Assembly: GCA_963678305.2 (NCBI GenBank)
Contig: CAXXVV010000009.1
Coordinates: 62,001 to 126,000, forward strand
Direction: 5' to 3'
Length of the DNA: 64,000 nt
DNA from: G963676655 sp963678305
GTDB lineage: Bacteria; Verrucomicrobiota; Lentisphaeria; Victivallales; Victivallaceae
Shown here: one piece after another, positions 26,009-35,987 of the stretch
How the letters are laid out: the number at the start of each line of letters is the position of its first letter
Position numbering within the stretch: the stretch's first letter is position 1
Notes under the pieces: model-generated
The model's input: the letters and a program-made list of their open reading frames with translations, nothing else
What the model was told of the DNA's origin: nothing
Database searches by the model: none
Made by a program: the position numbers and the translations under genes

Positions 26009-28318
26009 TTAAACGGTCTTTGATTCCTCAATCGGTGATTGCCGACCCTTTTTCAGAATGAAAGCATTATCCCGCCTTTGCCCCTGCAATTGGAGAGGTC
26101 CCTGTCGGCTCGGAAGAACCGCCTTGAACCATTCCAGATGACCGGGCAGGGGATGAATCGACATTTCAGTCGATCCGAGCGCTTGCGGTCTGGCGCCGAT
26201 AATCGACGCATAATAATGATAAAGCGGGTGCGCGCCCCAGGCATGACAGTCGGAACGGGTCGGCAACGGGGTTTCATAGGTAGTTTTGAATCCCATTTCA
26301 GGCAGGATAAACCAGTCCTGTTTCAAACGCGCAAAAATAATTTCCGGAATTTTCAGCATATAGGCCGCTTCAAACAGATAATGCGAAAAGTAGATGGTTG
26401 TTTTGGCGGTTTCAGACGAACTCCAGGCGTTAAGTAGGATTTTCCTTGCTTGATCAGGCGCGAGTTGTCCGCTTAAAACAGCAAGGCTCTGAGTGTGTTC
26501 GGAAAAGTGCTGTTTGTCTGTATCATCCGCGAACATTGCATGGGATTCCGACCAGAAATGTTTTCTTATTGCATCTGCAACTTTCCCGGCCTTGGTTCTT
26601 AATCTGTTTGCCGCATCAATTTCGTCGAGCCACGCTTCCAGTTGCGCGGCTAAATTCAAAATATAAACAAAGAGCCAGTTCAAACTGCCACAGGTTCCGT
26701 CTTTGGTAACTGGCGGTACGCCGTGCGGCCAGGCTGGAACCCAATCCATGAAATTCCAGCCGGATGGGGTTTGCAATAGATTGCGGTCGTCCAGGTTTTG
26801 AAGAAAACATTCAATCGTCATGCGGACTCCCGGCATTAAGCCGGTGATAAAATCCTTATCATTACACCATAAGGCGTTGTCATATACCATTGCCACCCAG
26901 ATCAAGTCGAAACCGGGAATCAGTTGCCTGACCTTTGAAGGAAAGCGGGACGCTATTCTTCCATTGGCGTCCCTTGAATTATTCAGGCAGGTTATGGCCT
27001 TGCGGGGCAGGAGGGGGTCATTGGTTGAGGTGTAAATAGTCAAAAGTTCCAGCCGGGTATCGCCGGAATACATCATCTGTTCATAATACGGACAGTCCAT
27101 CAGGGTTTCATGACTGCACATTTGCAAGCCCCGGAACATTATCGGGATGATCCGGTTGAGCTCGGGATCGGAAAAGTTGATTTCCGCTGCTTGTTCCAGT
27201 GGATAGCCGGTTTCGATAACATGAAGCGATTCAATGATCAGAGCCTGCGCACCGGTCTTGATCCGGACTTTCAGATACCGGCCGGCATGCCACCACAACC
27301 CGTCGTAACGCCGTTTTGATGACCCGTCAAAAATAAATTTGTTGCCTTCACCGATAAAGAGTTTACGGTTGATTTGGTCCCGGTTTCCTTTGTATTGGTT
27401 ATCTTCGAAAAATGATTCAGCCCAGAGCAGGGAAACCATACCGTCTTTGCCGCCGGAAACGGTAATGCCGTTATATGCGCACAGGTAGTTGTCAAAGTCG
27501 ATAACTATATCCAGCGCGCTTTCCGGCGGAATGACCACCGGCTTATCCGCCGTCAGCAGTTTATCCCATTCCCCGGCCATAAAGGAGTCATGCTGCGACA
27601 TATCCAGCCGGGTTGACTGGCTGACGCCGGCATAACGTATCCGGGCCTGATTCTGCTTGACCATTTTCATGGCCGGGAGCATGGCCGGGCGCAGGCGGCG
27701 GCAGTTAACGTCGTATTCGCTGGCCGGACTTTCATTTAATGCCTGCTCCTGCACTAATGGTTTGCGCCACACCTCTCCCTGAGCATTTTCAGCTTCCCAG
27801 TTTATTTCGCGCCCATTGAGTTCAAAGAAAAATCCTCTGCCCCAGCATATTTTTGCCGGAACAAAGTGATAACCACTCTGGACCATTACCCGCCAGTCTG
27901 CGATCCCGGTTGCAAGATTTAATTCTGAATCCTCTGTCGCCAGCAGGAAACCCGGAGACTTGGACAATTGCGCGAAAGGACTCAGTGTTTCCCCGGCGGC
28001 CCATACCTTGGCGAGAATCGTATTTTTCCCCGCCTGAAGCTCAATTTGATAAGTTTCAAAAAACCAGTAATTGACAGAGCCGCGTTCGCTCCCGCGTCCT
28101 TCTTCCCGACCGTTTACCGATAAAATATAACGTTCGTCAGCGGATACATGAATCAATAGTGACCGTGGTTCAGTTGATTCGACAACCAGTTTGAACAACA
28201 TAACGACCGGCCCCTGCCGCACGCCGGGAGCAGTGATCCAGTTTGCCGGCCAGAAGCCTTTTTTCACGACGGATGTGGAGTTATTTTCAAAAGGAGGATT
28301 TGTAATTAGTTTTTTCAT
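26009..28318 (-). CDS. Alpha-L-rhamnosidase-like protein, GH78 family
   Basis: This 769-aa protein starts with beta-sandwich domains (FWPANWITAPG, VSADERYILSVNGREEG). It has a central/C-terminal (alpha/alpha)6 barrel with the GH78 region HETLMDCPYYEQMMYSGDTR and SDCHAWGAHPLYHYY. The motif DCPYYEQ differs from the common DCPQRDE, so substrate preference may differ. No signal peptide is seen. The ATG at 28318 has AAAGG upstream; a 22-codon extension overlaps the SGNH gene and is less likely. It is convergent with the SDR and 12 nt downstream of the SGNH gene. It would release deoxysugar units. Confidence 0.82.
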   Translation of the reverse strand: MKKLITNPPFENNSTSVVKKGFWPANWITAPGVRQGPVVMLFKLVVESTEPRSLLIHVSADERYILSVNGREEGRGSERGSVNYWFFETYQIELQAGKNTILAKVWAAGETLSPFAQLSKSPGFLLATEDSELNLATGIADWRVMVQSGYHFVPAKICWGRGFFFELNGREINWEAENAQGEVWRKPLVQEQALNESPASEYDVNCRRLRPAMLPAMKMVKQNQARIRYAGVSQSTRLDMSQHDSFMAGEWDKLLTADKPVVIPPESALDIVIDFDNYLCAYNGITVSGGKDGMVSLLWAESFFEDNQYKGNRDQINRKLFIGEGNKFIFDGSSKRRYDGLWWHAGRYLKVRIKTGAQALIIESLHVIETGYPLEQAAEINFSDPELNRIIPIMFRGLQMCSHETLMDCPYYEQMMYSGDTRLELLTIYTSTNDPLLPRKAITCLNNSRDANGRIASRFPSKVRQLIPGFDLIWVAMVYDNALWCNDKDFITGLMPGVRMTIECFLQNLDDRNLLQTPSGWNFMDWVPAWPHGVPPVTKDGTCGSLNWLFVYILNLAAQLEAWLDEIDAANRLRTKAGKVADAIRKHFWSESHAMFADDTDKQHFSEHTQSLAVLSGQLAPDQARKILLNAWSSSETAKTTIYFSHYLFEAAYMLKIPEIIFARLKQDWFILPEMGFKTTYETPLPTRSDCHAWGAHPLYHYYASIIGARPQALGSTEMSIHPLPGHLEWFKAVLPSRQGPLQLQGQRRDNAFILKKGRQSPIEESKTV

Positions 28319-28329
28319 GTTGGAGCCTT

Positions 28330-28971
28330 TTATCTGGAGCAGGGGGGAATGAGGAACGGGGACAATTCCCTGGACATACGACAATAACCGGCGAAAGTCA
28401 AATGGGTTCCGTCTTCACGCGCGTATTTGGCCGCTAACTGGCCGGAGTCGTCTTTCATCGCAGTATGGTAATCAATGAAGTCGGCGGAATTGGTTTTGGC
28501 CCATTGTTTTAATTTCAGATTGTCATTGACAATTTTATCCTGAAATTTGAAACGGTCCCATTGGTCCGGATAACGTAACGGCAGGATGCTGCATAAAACA
28601 ACTTTTATTCCGTGTTCCTGAATGATTCGTGCCAGTTCCAGGATTTTAACCGCCGAGTCCGGATCTTCAATCCGATTAATGCCGATCGAAATAAAAACCT
28701 GTTTGGGAGCGTAATCTAAGACATCATCTTGCAACCGGTAATACAGCCCGTCTACATTATCCCCGCCGATTCCTCGATTGAGGATACAGTGACCGGGAAA
28801 AAATTCATGCAGGGGCCACACCTCGATAATCGAGTCCCCGAAGAAAAGGTTGTTAATGCCGGTGACCTGGTCCCGGATTTTCCGGAATTCCAGAATCTGG
28901 AGCCAACGTTCCCGCGTTTTATAAAACTTCACGGTCGTATTAATTATTTCCTGACTAAAAATTGGGTTCAT
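28330..28971 (-). CDS. SGNH/GDSL-type esterase
   Basis: This 213-aa protein has SGNH blocks: FFGDSI (S47 nucleophile), NRGIGGDN, ISIGINRI (the block III asparagine is in N-R-I rather than the usual N-D) and DGTHLTFAGY with the Asp/His pair. It probably removes acyl groups from carbohydrates. No signal peptide is seen. It lies directly upstream of the GH78 gene and downstream of the large secreted protein, which suggests a role in de-esterifying glycans before cleavage. Confidence 0.85.
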   Translation of the reverse strand: MNPIFSQEIINTTVKFYKTRERWLQILEFRKIRDQVTGINNLFFGDSIIEVWPLHEFFPGHCILNRGIGGDNVDGLYYRLQDDVLDYAPKQVFISIGINRIEDPDSAVKILELARIIQEHGIKVVLCSILPLRYPDQWDRFKFQDKIVNDNLKLKQWAKTNSADFIDYHTAMKDDSGQLAAKYAREDGTHLTFAGYCRMSRELSPFLIPPCSR

Positions 28972-28998
28972 AGATTTACAGTCCTGTCAATTTTCAAT

Positions 28999-31900
28999 TT
29001 ATTTATCTATCAGAAGAACCAACGGCCATAAATCCGGCCGGTTGTTCGGCATACCTTTGCGAGAGGTATTGGTCAATCTGGATGCCGGCTCCTGTTCCGC
29101 TGGATCGTCGGAATCATTGAGCAGTAATCCCAAACCGATGGTATTGCCTGCCCGCAACTGGAACGGCATCAGACTGTCGGCGGAAAAAGCCAGCTCGTAA
29201 ACATAGCCGTTATCGGTTTTGCGGAATGCCCCTTGAACATCATCGGCCACGGTTCCCGGTTTAGCGCCAAGAGTGCCACGGGTCAACTGGACATCCGGGG
29301 TCCGGTAACGATACACGTCGAGTTGCGGCGACTTGTCTTTGATGAAAATACCGTATTCCCAGTCATCCGGTCCGCAACGGTTTTCCTCTGCGTCGTGGCC
29401 GTCTGCGAAAGGATCAAAAAAGAGTTGCAGAGAATCGTTTTTCCAGCCCTGGCGGAGCATGCGTTTGCGATATCCGAGTTTATTATCTTTTACTTCAACG
29501 GCAAGATAAAGTTTGTCCTTTGTCCAGCAGACCCGGTAGCCGGCACTGAAATCATTGTTGTCCGGAAATTTACCGGTCATAATCATTTTCTTGCCGCGAA
29601 TCCTCCGGTTTACCGGAATGTCCGGAATGCCGCGCCAGTCATCGAGTTTGCCATCGACGGTGATGTTGCCCGATGCCTTTTTCGCAGACATAGAGCTGAA
29701 GATACGGGGATATGTGAATGTTTTTTGTTCCGGGGACTGCATTTTCAGGATGAAATCCATATTCAATAATTGCAGTGCTGAAGTCGATAACCGGACCGGT
29801 AGATTGAATTTGAAATCAGTCGTTGAACCTGGCGGTACCGCGCAAATTTTCTGGTCCGACCCGCAACTCAATTTTCCTTTCAGGACGGATGGAAACGGAT
29901 TATTCAACGCCGCTTTTAATGCAGTGGAATCGATCAGACGGATACGCAACGCCGGCCGGATTGGGATCAGGGATTTGAAACGTCCCGCGGTTAACATGGC
30001 TCTGAACTGGTTTATGGTTCCCGGCTCCCCGCGCAGGAATACCGGAAACGGCGATAACGGCAGCCGGAATAACCCGTTTTTACCGCGAAAGATAGAGTGT
30101 TCAGCCTCCATCAAGTCAAATAACTGCAGTTTGCCGACTGGCTTGAAATAAAATTCCGGGGCTTTGAATTTGCCGCGATCAAAATCTTCAGCGCAGGCCC
30201 ATAACGCCGCGACCGGACGCTTTTTTTCATCTTCAAATATGAAACACCTGGTATCGGGAAACAATCTCAAATCAGCTTTGAAAGCGGCATTGCCAAGTAG
30301 ATGGCCTAAAGTATTCGGTATCTTTTGAAACGCATACGGAGTTAACATCGCATCCATTGCAAAGAGGCCGTAATTTCCAGCGCTCATCTCTTTGACCCGG
30401 TCTTGCAATTTCAACCCGACCAACCACGTTCTGGCACGTAAGGCGGAGCCGAGTTTTTCGCCGTAACTTAAATCATAGGTATAAGGCAGCAGTCCGGGAA
30501 GTTTTGCCTGCAGCGCATAATCCTGAACAAAAGGAGAACCGTAGCAGCGTACCGGAAGCCAGTGCATGCCTTCCGGACAGAGGAGCGGAGTTTTATCATA
30601 GCCGTATTTTGCCATTATCTTAAAGACCCTGGCAAAGTCTCCCTCCAGACCGTTATCGCCCGGGTACTCCGGCGCAGGACGGTAAATATGCGCGGCGATG
30701 CAATCATAACGAAGACCACGTTTAGACGTTTCTTTCAGCAACGAGTCCAAATACATCATCCGGTCGTTTCGGCTGATGTTGGCGGGAATGCTGTTGGCCA
30801 GCATGGTTTTGGGGTTACCTTTTTTTACGCCGCGTCCGACCGCGCATTCCAGTTTGACAAAGTCCATAAAATTCTCTGCTTTGGCGTAGGCCGGGTGAGC
30901 GAGGTCCGGCATTATCCCTTCCGGTTCCACCAGATTTGTCCATACTTTGATATCCGGGGAAGTCGCGGTAATATGTGCCGCTGCGCCTTCGACTTTTTTC
31001 AAATATTCATCTGTGACGTGCGGAGTTTTCAACCGCCAGTCGTCAACCAGCAACGCTCCTTTTGAAGTCATTCCGGGAATTAAATACCACTCTATGTTAT
31101 CCAGATAATGAATCTTGCGCCCCGGTACGTTTTTGCGGCCGTACGGATTGCCGATTCGACAGATTGAGCTTCTTACACCATAGCGGTCTGCTTCTTGCGA
31201 CAGTAACGGCGCCCGGTTGACAAAGCCGGAGCGGGCGCCAATCCCGATTTTTTTATAGCGTTCCAGCACTTCCGGGTAAATCTGCTGGGTTCCTAGCGGG
31301 TCGACATAAGTATCCACAAACAGGTTTTTGTGTTTATGCGTATTGTCAAGGAAACTCATGATTGCAAAACGCTGAATCTCGTAGCGTTTGACCTTACCTG
31401 GCAATTCATAATCAGTTTCGACGATGAAAATACCGCGCGGTAGATCATTCAACGGCAGTTTTATCCTTGCATGTCCGGTCGAGTCCGCATTGAAAGTAAA
31501 GGTACGTGATAATTTTAACGCATCAAAAAAATCACGTACTTTCACTTTCACTTTCACTTTTCCGGTTAAACCCGGTGAGGTGATAATATCAAGTTCAGCA
31601 TTGGGCTTTTTCCCATATTCAACCAGATTGTCGGAAGCCGACGTCCGCAACACTCCTTCGATGACTGGAGGTTTGTATTCCGTCGCAGTCGCGCTTTTTT
31701 CCAGTTGTATGCCGTCAACATAACATAATGCTTTGCAATTCGACTCCGCGGAAAATACAATTGCCGTCGCATTGCTCGACTTAATTGTTTTAGATAAACT
31801 GTAGCGTTTCCATTCGCTGGTCAAATCGCAGGTCATGCCGGGCCATTTTGACCGGTTGTAAGCGTTGCAAGGGTCTAAAAAGGCAACTTGCAGTTTCTGG

Positions 31901-32979
31901 CGTCCGGGCTGGTTTGTTTTTGCATGTAGGCTGAGCGTATAAGTCCCCGGAGTCAGAATGACGGAATGAGTGGTTATCACCTGTTTGAGATTGTGTTCAG
32001 GAGAATCACTGAGAATACACAGGCTTTTTTGTCCGAATTTTGCTTCTTTGGAACTTATTGTTACGGGTTTAGAGCGCCATATCTCCGGCGTCAAACGACC
32101 ACGCTGAAACGGACGAAATGTCAGATAGCGCATTCCCTGCTCAAAAGAACTGTTTTGAAGCAGGTTTTTGCCGCGGTTATCCGGCAGGTAATAGCGGTCA
32201 TAACCCCAAAAATCAACCGGACCACCTTTGGTTACACGTTCTTTCGGTGCCGGGTCGATGCCGGAATTAACCGGGCCCGGATAAATAATAAATTCCAGCG
32301 AATTGCCTGTTTGTTCCGGCTGGAGGCTCAGATCAATACTTTTCGCTTTAAAGAAGCAGCCAATTTTAACTTTGATCTTGGATGTTGTTTTGATTGAGAA
32401 TCCGCCAGTTGTAGAATTTGCCAGCAAAGAGATATTTGAAACAGGGCCGTTGTATAGTCTGGCATAACTGTGTTTTATTTTTCCGGTAAACGCCGGAACC
32501 ATGATCTTTTTATCGTCGATTTTCATTGCGGAGCCACCGATAAAGTTGCCTTTCATTGGAATATGAAATTCAACCTTGGCTGCTTTCGGGAAAGAGGCTT
32601 TTACCGCAACGCCGCCGTCGGCGGTAAGCTGCATGGTCATTTTTCCCTTATTAGGAAACTCGTAGCGAATAATGTTTTTTATTTCTGACCGGGTTCCTTT
32701 TTGCGCCTTTCCGTCCGCGAGAATTGAAAATCCGCCGATCCTTTCTCCGCGCCGGACCGATTCCAGTTGCGGAGTACCCCGGGAATAACAGATCAACTTG
32801 ATAACCGGACCGGTAATTTGAGTAACTGTCTTTCCTTTTATTATTCTTGTGTTACACCGCAGAACGGTTCCGCCATCAGGGAAAACAGGTTTGGATTCGG
32901 TTAACGGCGGCAGTTTTTCGGCCGCAACGGCCAGGAATGTTTGTGATACCAGGAACGATATGCTGGTTAATAATCTCAT
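28999..32979 (-). CDS. Large secreted multidomain carbohydrate-active protein
   Basis: This 1326-aa protein has a signal peptide (MRLLTSISFLVSQTFLAVAA). An N-terminal beta-rich domain reaches about residue 260. A CBM4/9-like jelly roll (NLLQNSSFEQGMRY, to about 430) follows. A central region (about 500-1000) looks like a TIM-barrel hydrolase (LVEPEGIMPDLAHPAY, LLCPEGMHWLPV). A C-terminal CBM9/DOMON-like domain runs from about 1130 (VDGKLDDWRGIPD). I do not recognise an assigned GH family. A short CTTTCA repeat at about 31543-31560 encodes alternating KV. It probably binds and cleaves an extracellular polysaccharide. Confidence 0.65.
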   Translation of the reverse strand: MRLLTSISFLVSQTFLAVAAEKLPPLTESKPVFPDGGTVLRCNTRIIKGKTVTQITGPVIKLICYSRGTPQLESVRRGERIGGFSILADGKAQKGTRSEIKNIIRYEFPNKGKMTMQLTADGGVAVKASFPKAAKVEFHIPMKGNFIGGSAMKIDDKKIMVPAFTGKIKHSYARLYNGPVSNISLLANSTTGGFSIKTTSKIKVKIGCFFKAKSIDLSLQPEQTGNSLEFIIYPGPVNSGIDPAPKERVTKGGPVDFWGYDRYYLPDNRGKNLLQNSSFEQGMRYLTFRPFQRGRLTPEIWRSKPVTISSKEAKFGQKSLCILSDSPEHNLKQVITTHSVILTPGTYTLSLHAKTNQPGRQKLQVAFLDPCNAYNRSKWPGMTCDLTSEWKRYSLSKTIKSSNATAIVFSAESNCKALCYVDGIQLEKSATATEYKPPVIEGVLRTSASDNLVEYGKKPNAELDIITSPGLTGKVKVKVKVRDFFDALKLSRTFTFNADSTGHARIKLPLNDLPRGIFIVETDYELPGKVKRYEIQRFAIMSFLDNTHKHKNLFVDTYVDPLGTQQIYPEVLERYKKIGIGARSGFVNRAPLLSQEADRYGVRSSICRIGNPYGRKNVPGRKIHYLDNIEWYLIPGMTSKGALLVDDWRLKTPHVTDEYLKKVEGAAAHITATSPDIKVWTNLVEPEGIMPDLAHPAYAKAENFMDFVKLECAVGRGVKKGNPKTMLANSIPANISRNDRMMYLDSLLKETSKRGLRYDCIAAHIYRPAPEYPGDNGLEGDFARVFKIMAKYGYDKTPLLCPEGMHWLPVRCYGSPFVQDYALQAKLPGLLPYTYDLSYGEKLGSALRARTWLVGLKLQDRVKEMSAGNYGLFAMDAMLTPYAFQKIPNTLGHLLGNAAFKADLRLFPDTRCFIFEDEKKRPVAALWACAEDFDRGKFKAPEFYFKPVGKLQLFDLMEAEHSIFRGKNGLFRLPLSPFPVFLRGEPGTINQFRAMLTAGRFKSLIPIRPALRIRLIDSTALKAALNNPFPSVLKGKLSCGSDQKICAVPPGSTTDFKFNLPVRLSTSALQLLNMDFILKMQSPEQKTFTYPRIFSSMSAKKASGNITVDGKLDDWRGIPDIPVNRRIRGKKMIMTGKFPDNNDFSAGYRVCWTKDKLYLAVEVKDNKLGYRKRMLRQGWKNDSLQLFFDPFADGHDAEENRCGPDDWEYGIFIKDKSPQLDVYRYRTPDVQLTRGTLGAKPGTVADDVQGAFRKTDNGYVYELAFSADSLMPFQLRAGNTIGLGLLLNDSDDPAEQEPASRLTNTSRKGMPNNRPDLWPLVLLIDK

Positions 32980-33045
32980 AATATTTGTCTCTTGAATACT
33001 TTGTTTAAATATTGTCTTTTTATTATCCTGACGAAAACTTACAAC

Positions 33046-33804
33046 TTACAAACTGAAGCCGTTTTTCAATGCCATGGTTGATGAAGAATAACCGACTTCG
33101 AAAATGAGTTCGTCGGCTTTTTTGTCCTCTACGTGCCCATCCACATACACGACATTGCCTCTTCCGGTTCCGTACGAAGAACTGTCGTTCAGGAGGTTGG
33201 TGCCGCCGTGGCGAAACGCGATTCTTGTCAGATAATCCAGGTTCGCTTCGGATGTCCTCTCGTTATCTGCGGCGAAAATTGCTTTTGTCGGTTTTGACAC
33301 CGCCGACAATTTATGCGGAGCATAAGCCCAGCCGCTTGCATTCTGGTATCCCAGAAGCCATGCATTAAAACAATAATGCGTAAATTCAAATTTTCCTGCT
33401 GAATTAAGGCCGAAGCCGATCGGCTCTCCGGGGCAAGCGAAAGTCCCTTTTGTATTGTCGCGCCCGAAATATGAGACCCCGTAATTGATTGCCCCGTCCA
33501 GTTTGCCGCCGCTTATTTTTACTCCGGATAAAATTTCAAAGGCCATGTAATTGAATTGCCAACGGGAACAGCACGGAATCAGCCAGTCCTGAAAGTCGGT
33601 TGAATACATCGCTTGCGCTGTCCCGATCTGTTTCAGGTTATTCGCACAGGCGATAGCTTTTGCTTTATCCCGGGCCTGGTTCAGTGCCGGCAGCAGCATA
33701 CTGGCGAGGATCGCGATGATCGCTATCACCACCAGGAGTTCAATGAGGGTGAACCGGCAGAGGTAATTACTGCGGTTGAGTACTTTTTCTTTTAAGGCAG
33801 TCAT
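33046..33804 (-). CDS. Type II secretion-like pseudopilin
   Basis: This 252-aa protein has a prepilin leader ending CRF before TLIELLVVIAIIAILASM, then LLPALNQARDKAKAIACANNLKQIG. The C-terminus has GNVVYVDGHVED, but the histidine partner (FRHGG) is 23 residues from DG rather than 9, so the H-X9-DG motif is stretched by an insertion. AGGAGA lies 8 nt before the ATG at 33804. It is located among secreted hydrolase genes. Its role in surface assembly is not established. Confidence 0.88.
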   Translation of the reverse strand: MTALKEKVLNRSNYLCRFTLIELLVVIAIIAILASMLLPALNQARDKAKAIACANNLKQIGTAQAMYSTDFQDWLIPCCSRWQFNYMAFEILSGVKISGGKLDGAINYGVSYFGRDNTKGTFACPGEPIGFGLNSAGKFEFTHYCFNAWLLGYQNASGWAYAPHKLSAVSKPTKAIFAADNERTSEANLDYLTRIAFRHGGTNLLNDSSSYGTGRGNVVYVDGHVEDKKADELIFEVGYSSSTMALKNGFSL

Positions 33805-33949
33805 GGCAGAATTCTCCTGTTTCAAGGTTATTTTTTTATTGAGGATCGAATTTGCTAAAAAACTAATCATCAAGCAGATCTTTTACTCCTTTCTTGAATT
33901 TTATCGTTCTTGTTTTCCTATTTTATATATTACTGATATGTTATTAATT

Positions 33950-35950
33950 TTATTTGGAATATATTATGTCACAGTCTATGCCGTTTGCCGTAAACAGCCA
34001 GGTCCCGTCGGTTTGCCGCCGGCTTAAACCATATCTTGAATAAAATTTCTTACCGGACGGCAATTTGATCCTGACGGAACTTTTTCCGGGCGAGAATGCG
34101 ACAATTGGAATTGCCAGATTTCCGGCCGCTGTTTTCATTATGCGGCATCTTATTTTACCTTGTCTGTTTTCGAGTTTCAACGCGGGCGCTTCAGTGATAC
34201 TCAGAATGAATGGTTCCAGCTCCCGCAGCATCTTTACCGCTGATACGACTTTCGGCCAGAATTCTGCCGGATGTTCCGGTTCGAATTTTGATCCTTTGGC
34301 AAAGACTTCATGATAGGAATAGAAAAGAAACCCTTTAGCTCCATGAATTGCCGCCAGCAATGGAACGGCACGAACCGCCCCTTCTCCCGGATCAGGTTTT
34401 ACAGCTTTCTTTTTGTTAAGTATTCGCCAAAGACATCCTTGAGCACAAAACCAGATAGGAGTTCTCAATCCGGCCAGGGCTTGCAGATTGCTATCCGTTC
34501 CGGCTACTTCATTCACTCGCGGCAGCGGGTAGTTGTCATGACACAATACATCACCGGTTGGCACGAAAAACGGAAAATTATCCGGCCGGTCTGTCAAGGT
34601 TACCGTGAAATGCCAGGGATCGGTTTTGCTGACCAGTTCCCGGAGCTGTTGCACTTGCTGCAGCTCGCTCCGCTGATTTTCATCGGAAAGATAATAGGCC
34701 AGAAATGCCGGATTGTTTCTGACCGCTTTGACCAGTGCGGTCACTAATTCATCCCGGCTTTTAAAACCGTCGAAGTCGGGTTCATATTTTTTCCGGAGAT
34801 GTTCTTTGGCGGGTATCATCAGCGTCAATTGCAGCATGGCTTTCAGGTTGAATTTCTTCAGCCCGTCCAGCATCTTTGCCATCTCCCGGGTGGAATTACT
34901 GTTTTTCCCCTGCAAATTCAACGCACGACATCCGAAAGAAATAAAATCAAATCCGGCGTCCCTGACCCGTTTCAGGTCTTCTTCACGCATTCGCTGATAG
35001 GTGAAAGTACCGATCGGCAGAATCGGGTTGCCATTGCACAGGGTTCTGCCGTATTTATCAATGCCGGTGGCTCCGTCCGGAGCGGTTGTTTGTGGTCCGA
35101 ACAGTTGATAATCATGTTCCGCTAGAATTGTTTTATTCTTTAAATCCAGCAATTTTGCCTTTACCTTTACCGTTCCTTTAAAACGACCGAATTTTCCGCG
35201 ATAAACGCCGTTTTCAGGCCGTAACAGCCGTTTTTTGTTGTTAAGACTGACCAGCATCGCAAGATTATTATCCTTTTTACCATCACCTGAAAAGACTTTA
35301 AGCGCAACATCGCCATCACTGTCCAGCGCCAGATTTGACGGAACGACCGGTAAAATGACATTGGCTGTGCCGTTGTTTTTCAGCGTTATATTGTCGAACC
35401 AGATTTTACCGGTGTGCCACCAGTCAAAAACCAGATTCAGTCTGGCGTCTGCAACTGCATTGCCGGGAATCGTGACAGAACTGCAAAAACTTTGCCAGCC
35501 TTTGGTGAATTTTGAATTGACCCAGAAATTCTGGCCTTTAAGTTTTTTACCGTTTTTATCATAAGCCTGGATATAGCCCAATATGAAATGCGGACGACGT
35601 CTTCCCCGTGGTTTGATGTCGCTGGCCCGATACTGGATTGATACTTGACAAACAGACCCTGGAATTACTTTGATCGGCAATGACGCTGAACCGAGATATT
35701 TTCCTTTTACGGCCGGGGCAGGGCAGTCGGCAAAGAGCGCGTTGCTGCCGATAACGCCGGCTTTGCTTTTTAATTCAAAGCCTTTACCCAGCTTCCAGGC
35801 ACCCGGGCCTGAATTAAAATTCTCATCACAAATAATTCCGCCTCCCGGATTCTTTTTAAAAGTGGAAATATCTATTGTTTCGTCCGAGCTTACGCATAAA
35901 GCCCGGGACGCAATCACCAAAACGCAGACCAGTTTCATCGCAGGGTTCAT
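33950..35950 (-). CDS. Secreted TIM-barrel glycoside hydrolase-like protein
   Basis: This 666-aa protein has a signal peptide (MNPAMKLVCVLVIASRALCV) and a jelly-roll CBM-like domain (about 40-210, WKLGKGFELKSK to KIWFDNITLKN). It ends with a clan-A-like barrel (about 300-590) with FLAYYLSDENQRSE, where the E is a candidate acid/base. It resembles the barrel of the 3576-5600 gene. AAAGGAAAG lies upstream of the ATG. No family can be assigned by eye. It is in a leftward run with the GH42-like gene upstream. Confidence 0.65.
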   Translation of the reverse strand: MNPAMKLVCVLVIASRALCVSSDETIDISTFKKNPGGGIICDENFNSGPGAWKLGKGFELKSKAGVIGSNALFADCPAPAVKGKYLGSASLPIKVIPGSVCQVSIQYRASDIKPRGRRRPHFILGYIQAYDKNGKKLKGQNFWVNSKFTKGWQSFCSSVTIPGNAVADARLNLVFDWWHTGKIWFDNITLKNNGTANVILPVVPSNLALDSDGDVALKVFSGDGKKDNNLAMLVSLNNKKRLLRPENGVYRGKFGRFKGTVKVKAKLLDLKNKTILAEHDYQLFGPQTTAPDGATGIDKYGRTLCNGNPILPIGTFTYQRMREEDLKRVRDAGFDFISFGCRALNLQGKNSNSTREMAKMLDGLKKFNLKAMLQLTLMIPAKEHLRKKYEPDFDGFKSRDELVTALVKAVRNNPAFLAYYLSDENQRSELQQVQQLRELVSKTDPWHFTVTLTDRPDNFPFFVPTGDVLCHDNYPLPRVNEVAGTDSNLQALAGLRTPIWFCAQGCLWRILNKKKAVKPDPGEGAVRAVPLLAAIHGAKGFLFYSYHEVFAKGSKFEPEHPAEFWPKVVSAVKMLRELEPFILSITEAPALKLENRQGKIRCRIMKTAAGNLAIPIVAFSPGKSSVRIKLPSGKKFYSRYGLSRRQTDGTWLFTANGIDCDIIYSK

Positions 35951-35987
35951 GTAATTTAACTTTCCTTTCAGTTATGATATTTTGTCA

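Noticed and set aside
31540..31562. CTTTCA microrepeat in the 1326-aa gene as a phase-variation tract
   Set aside because: It is a short hexamer-type repeat (multiple of three), so slippage would only add or remove KV residues and not switch the frame.
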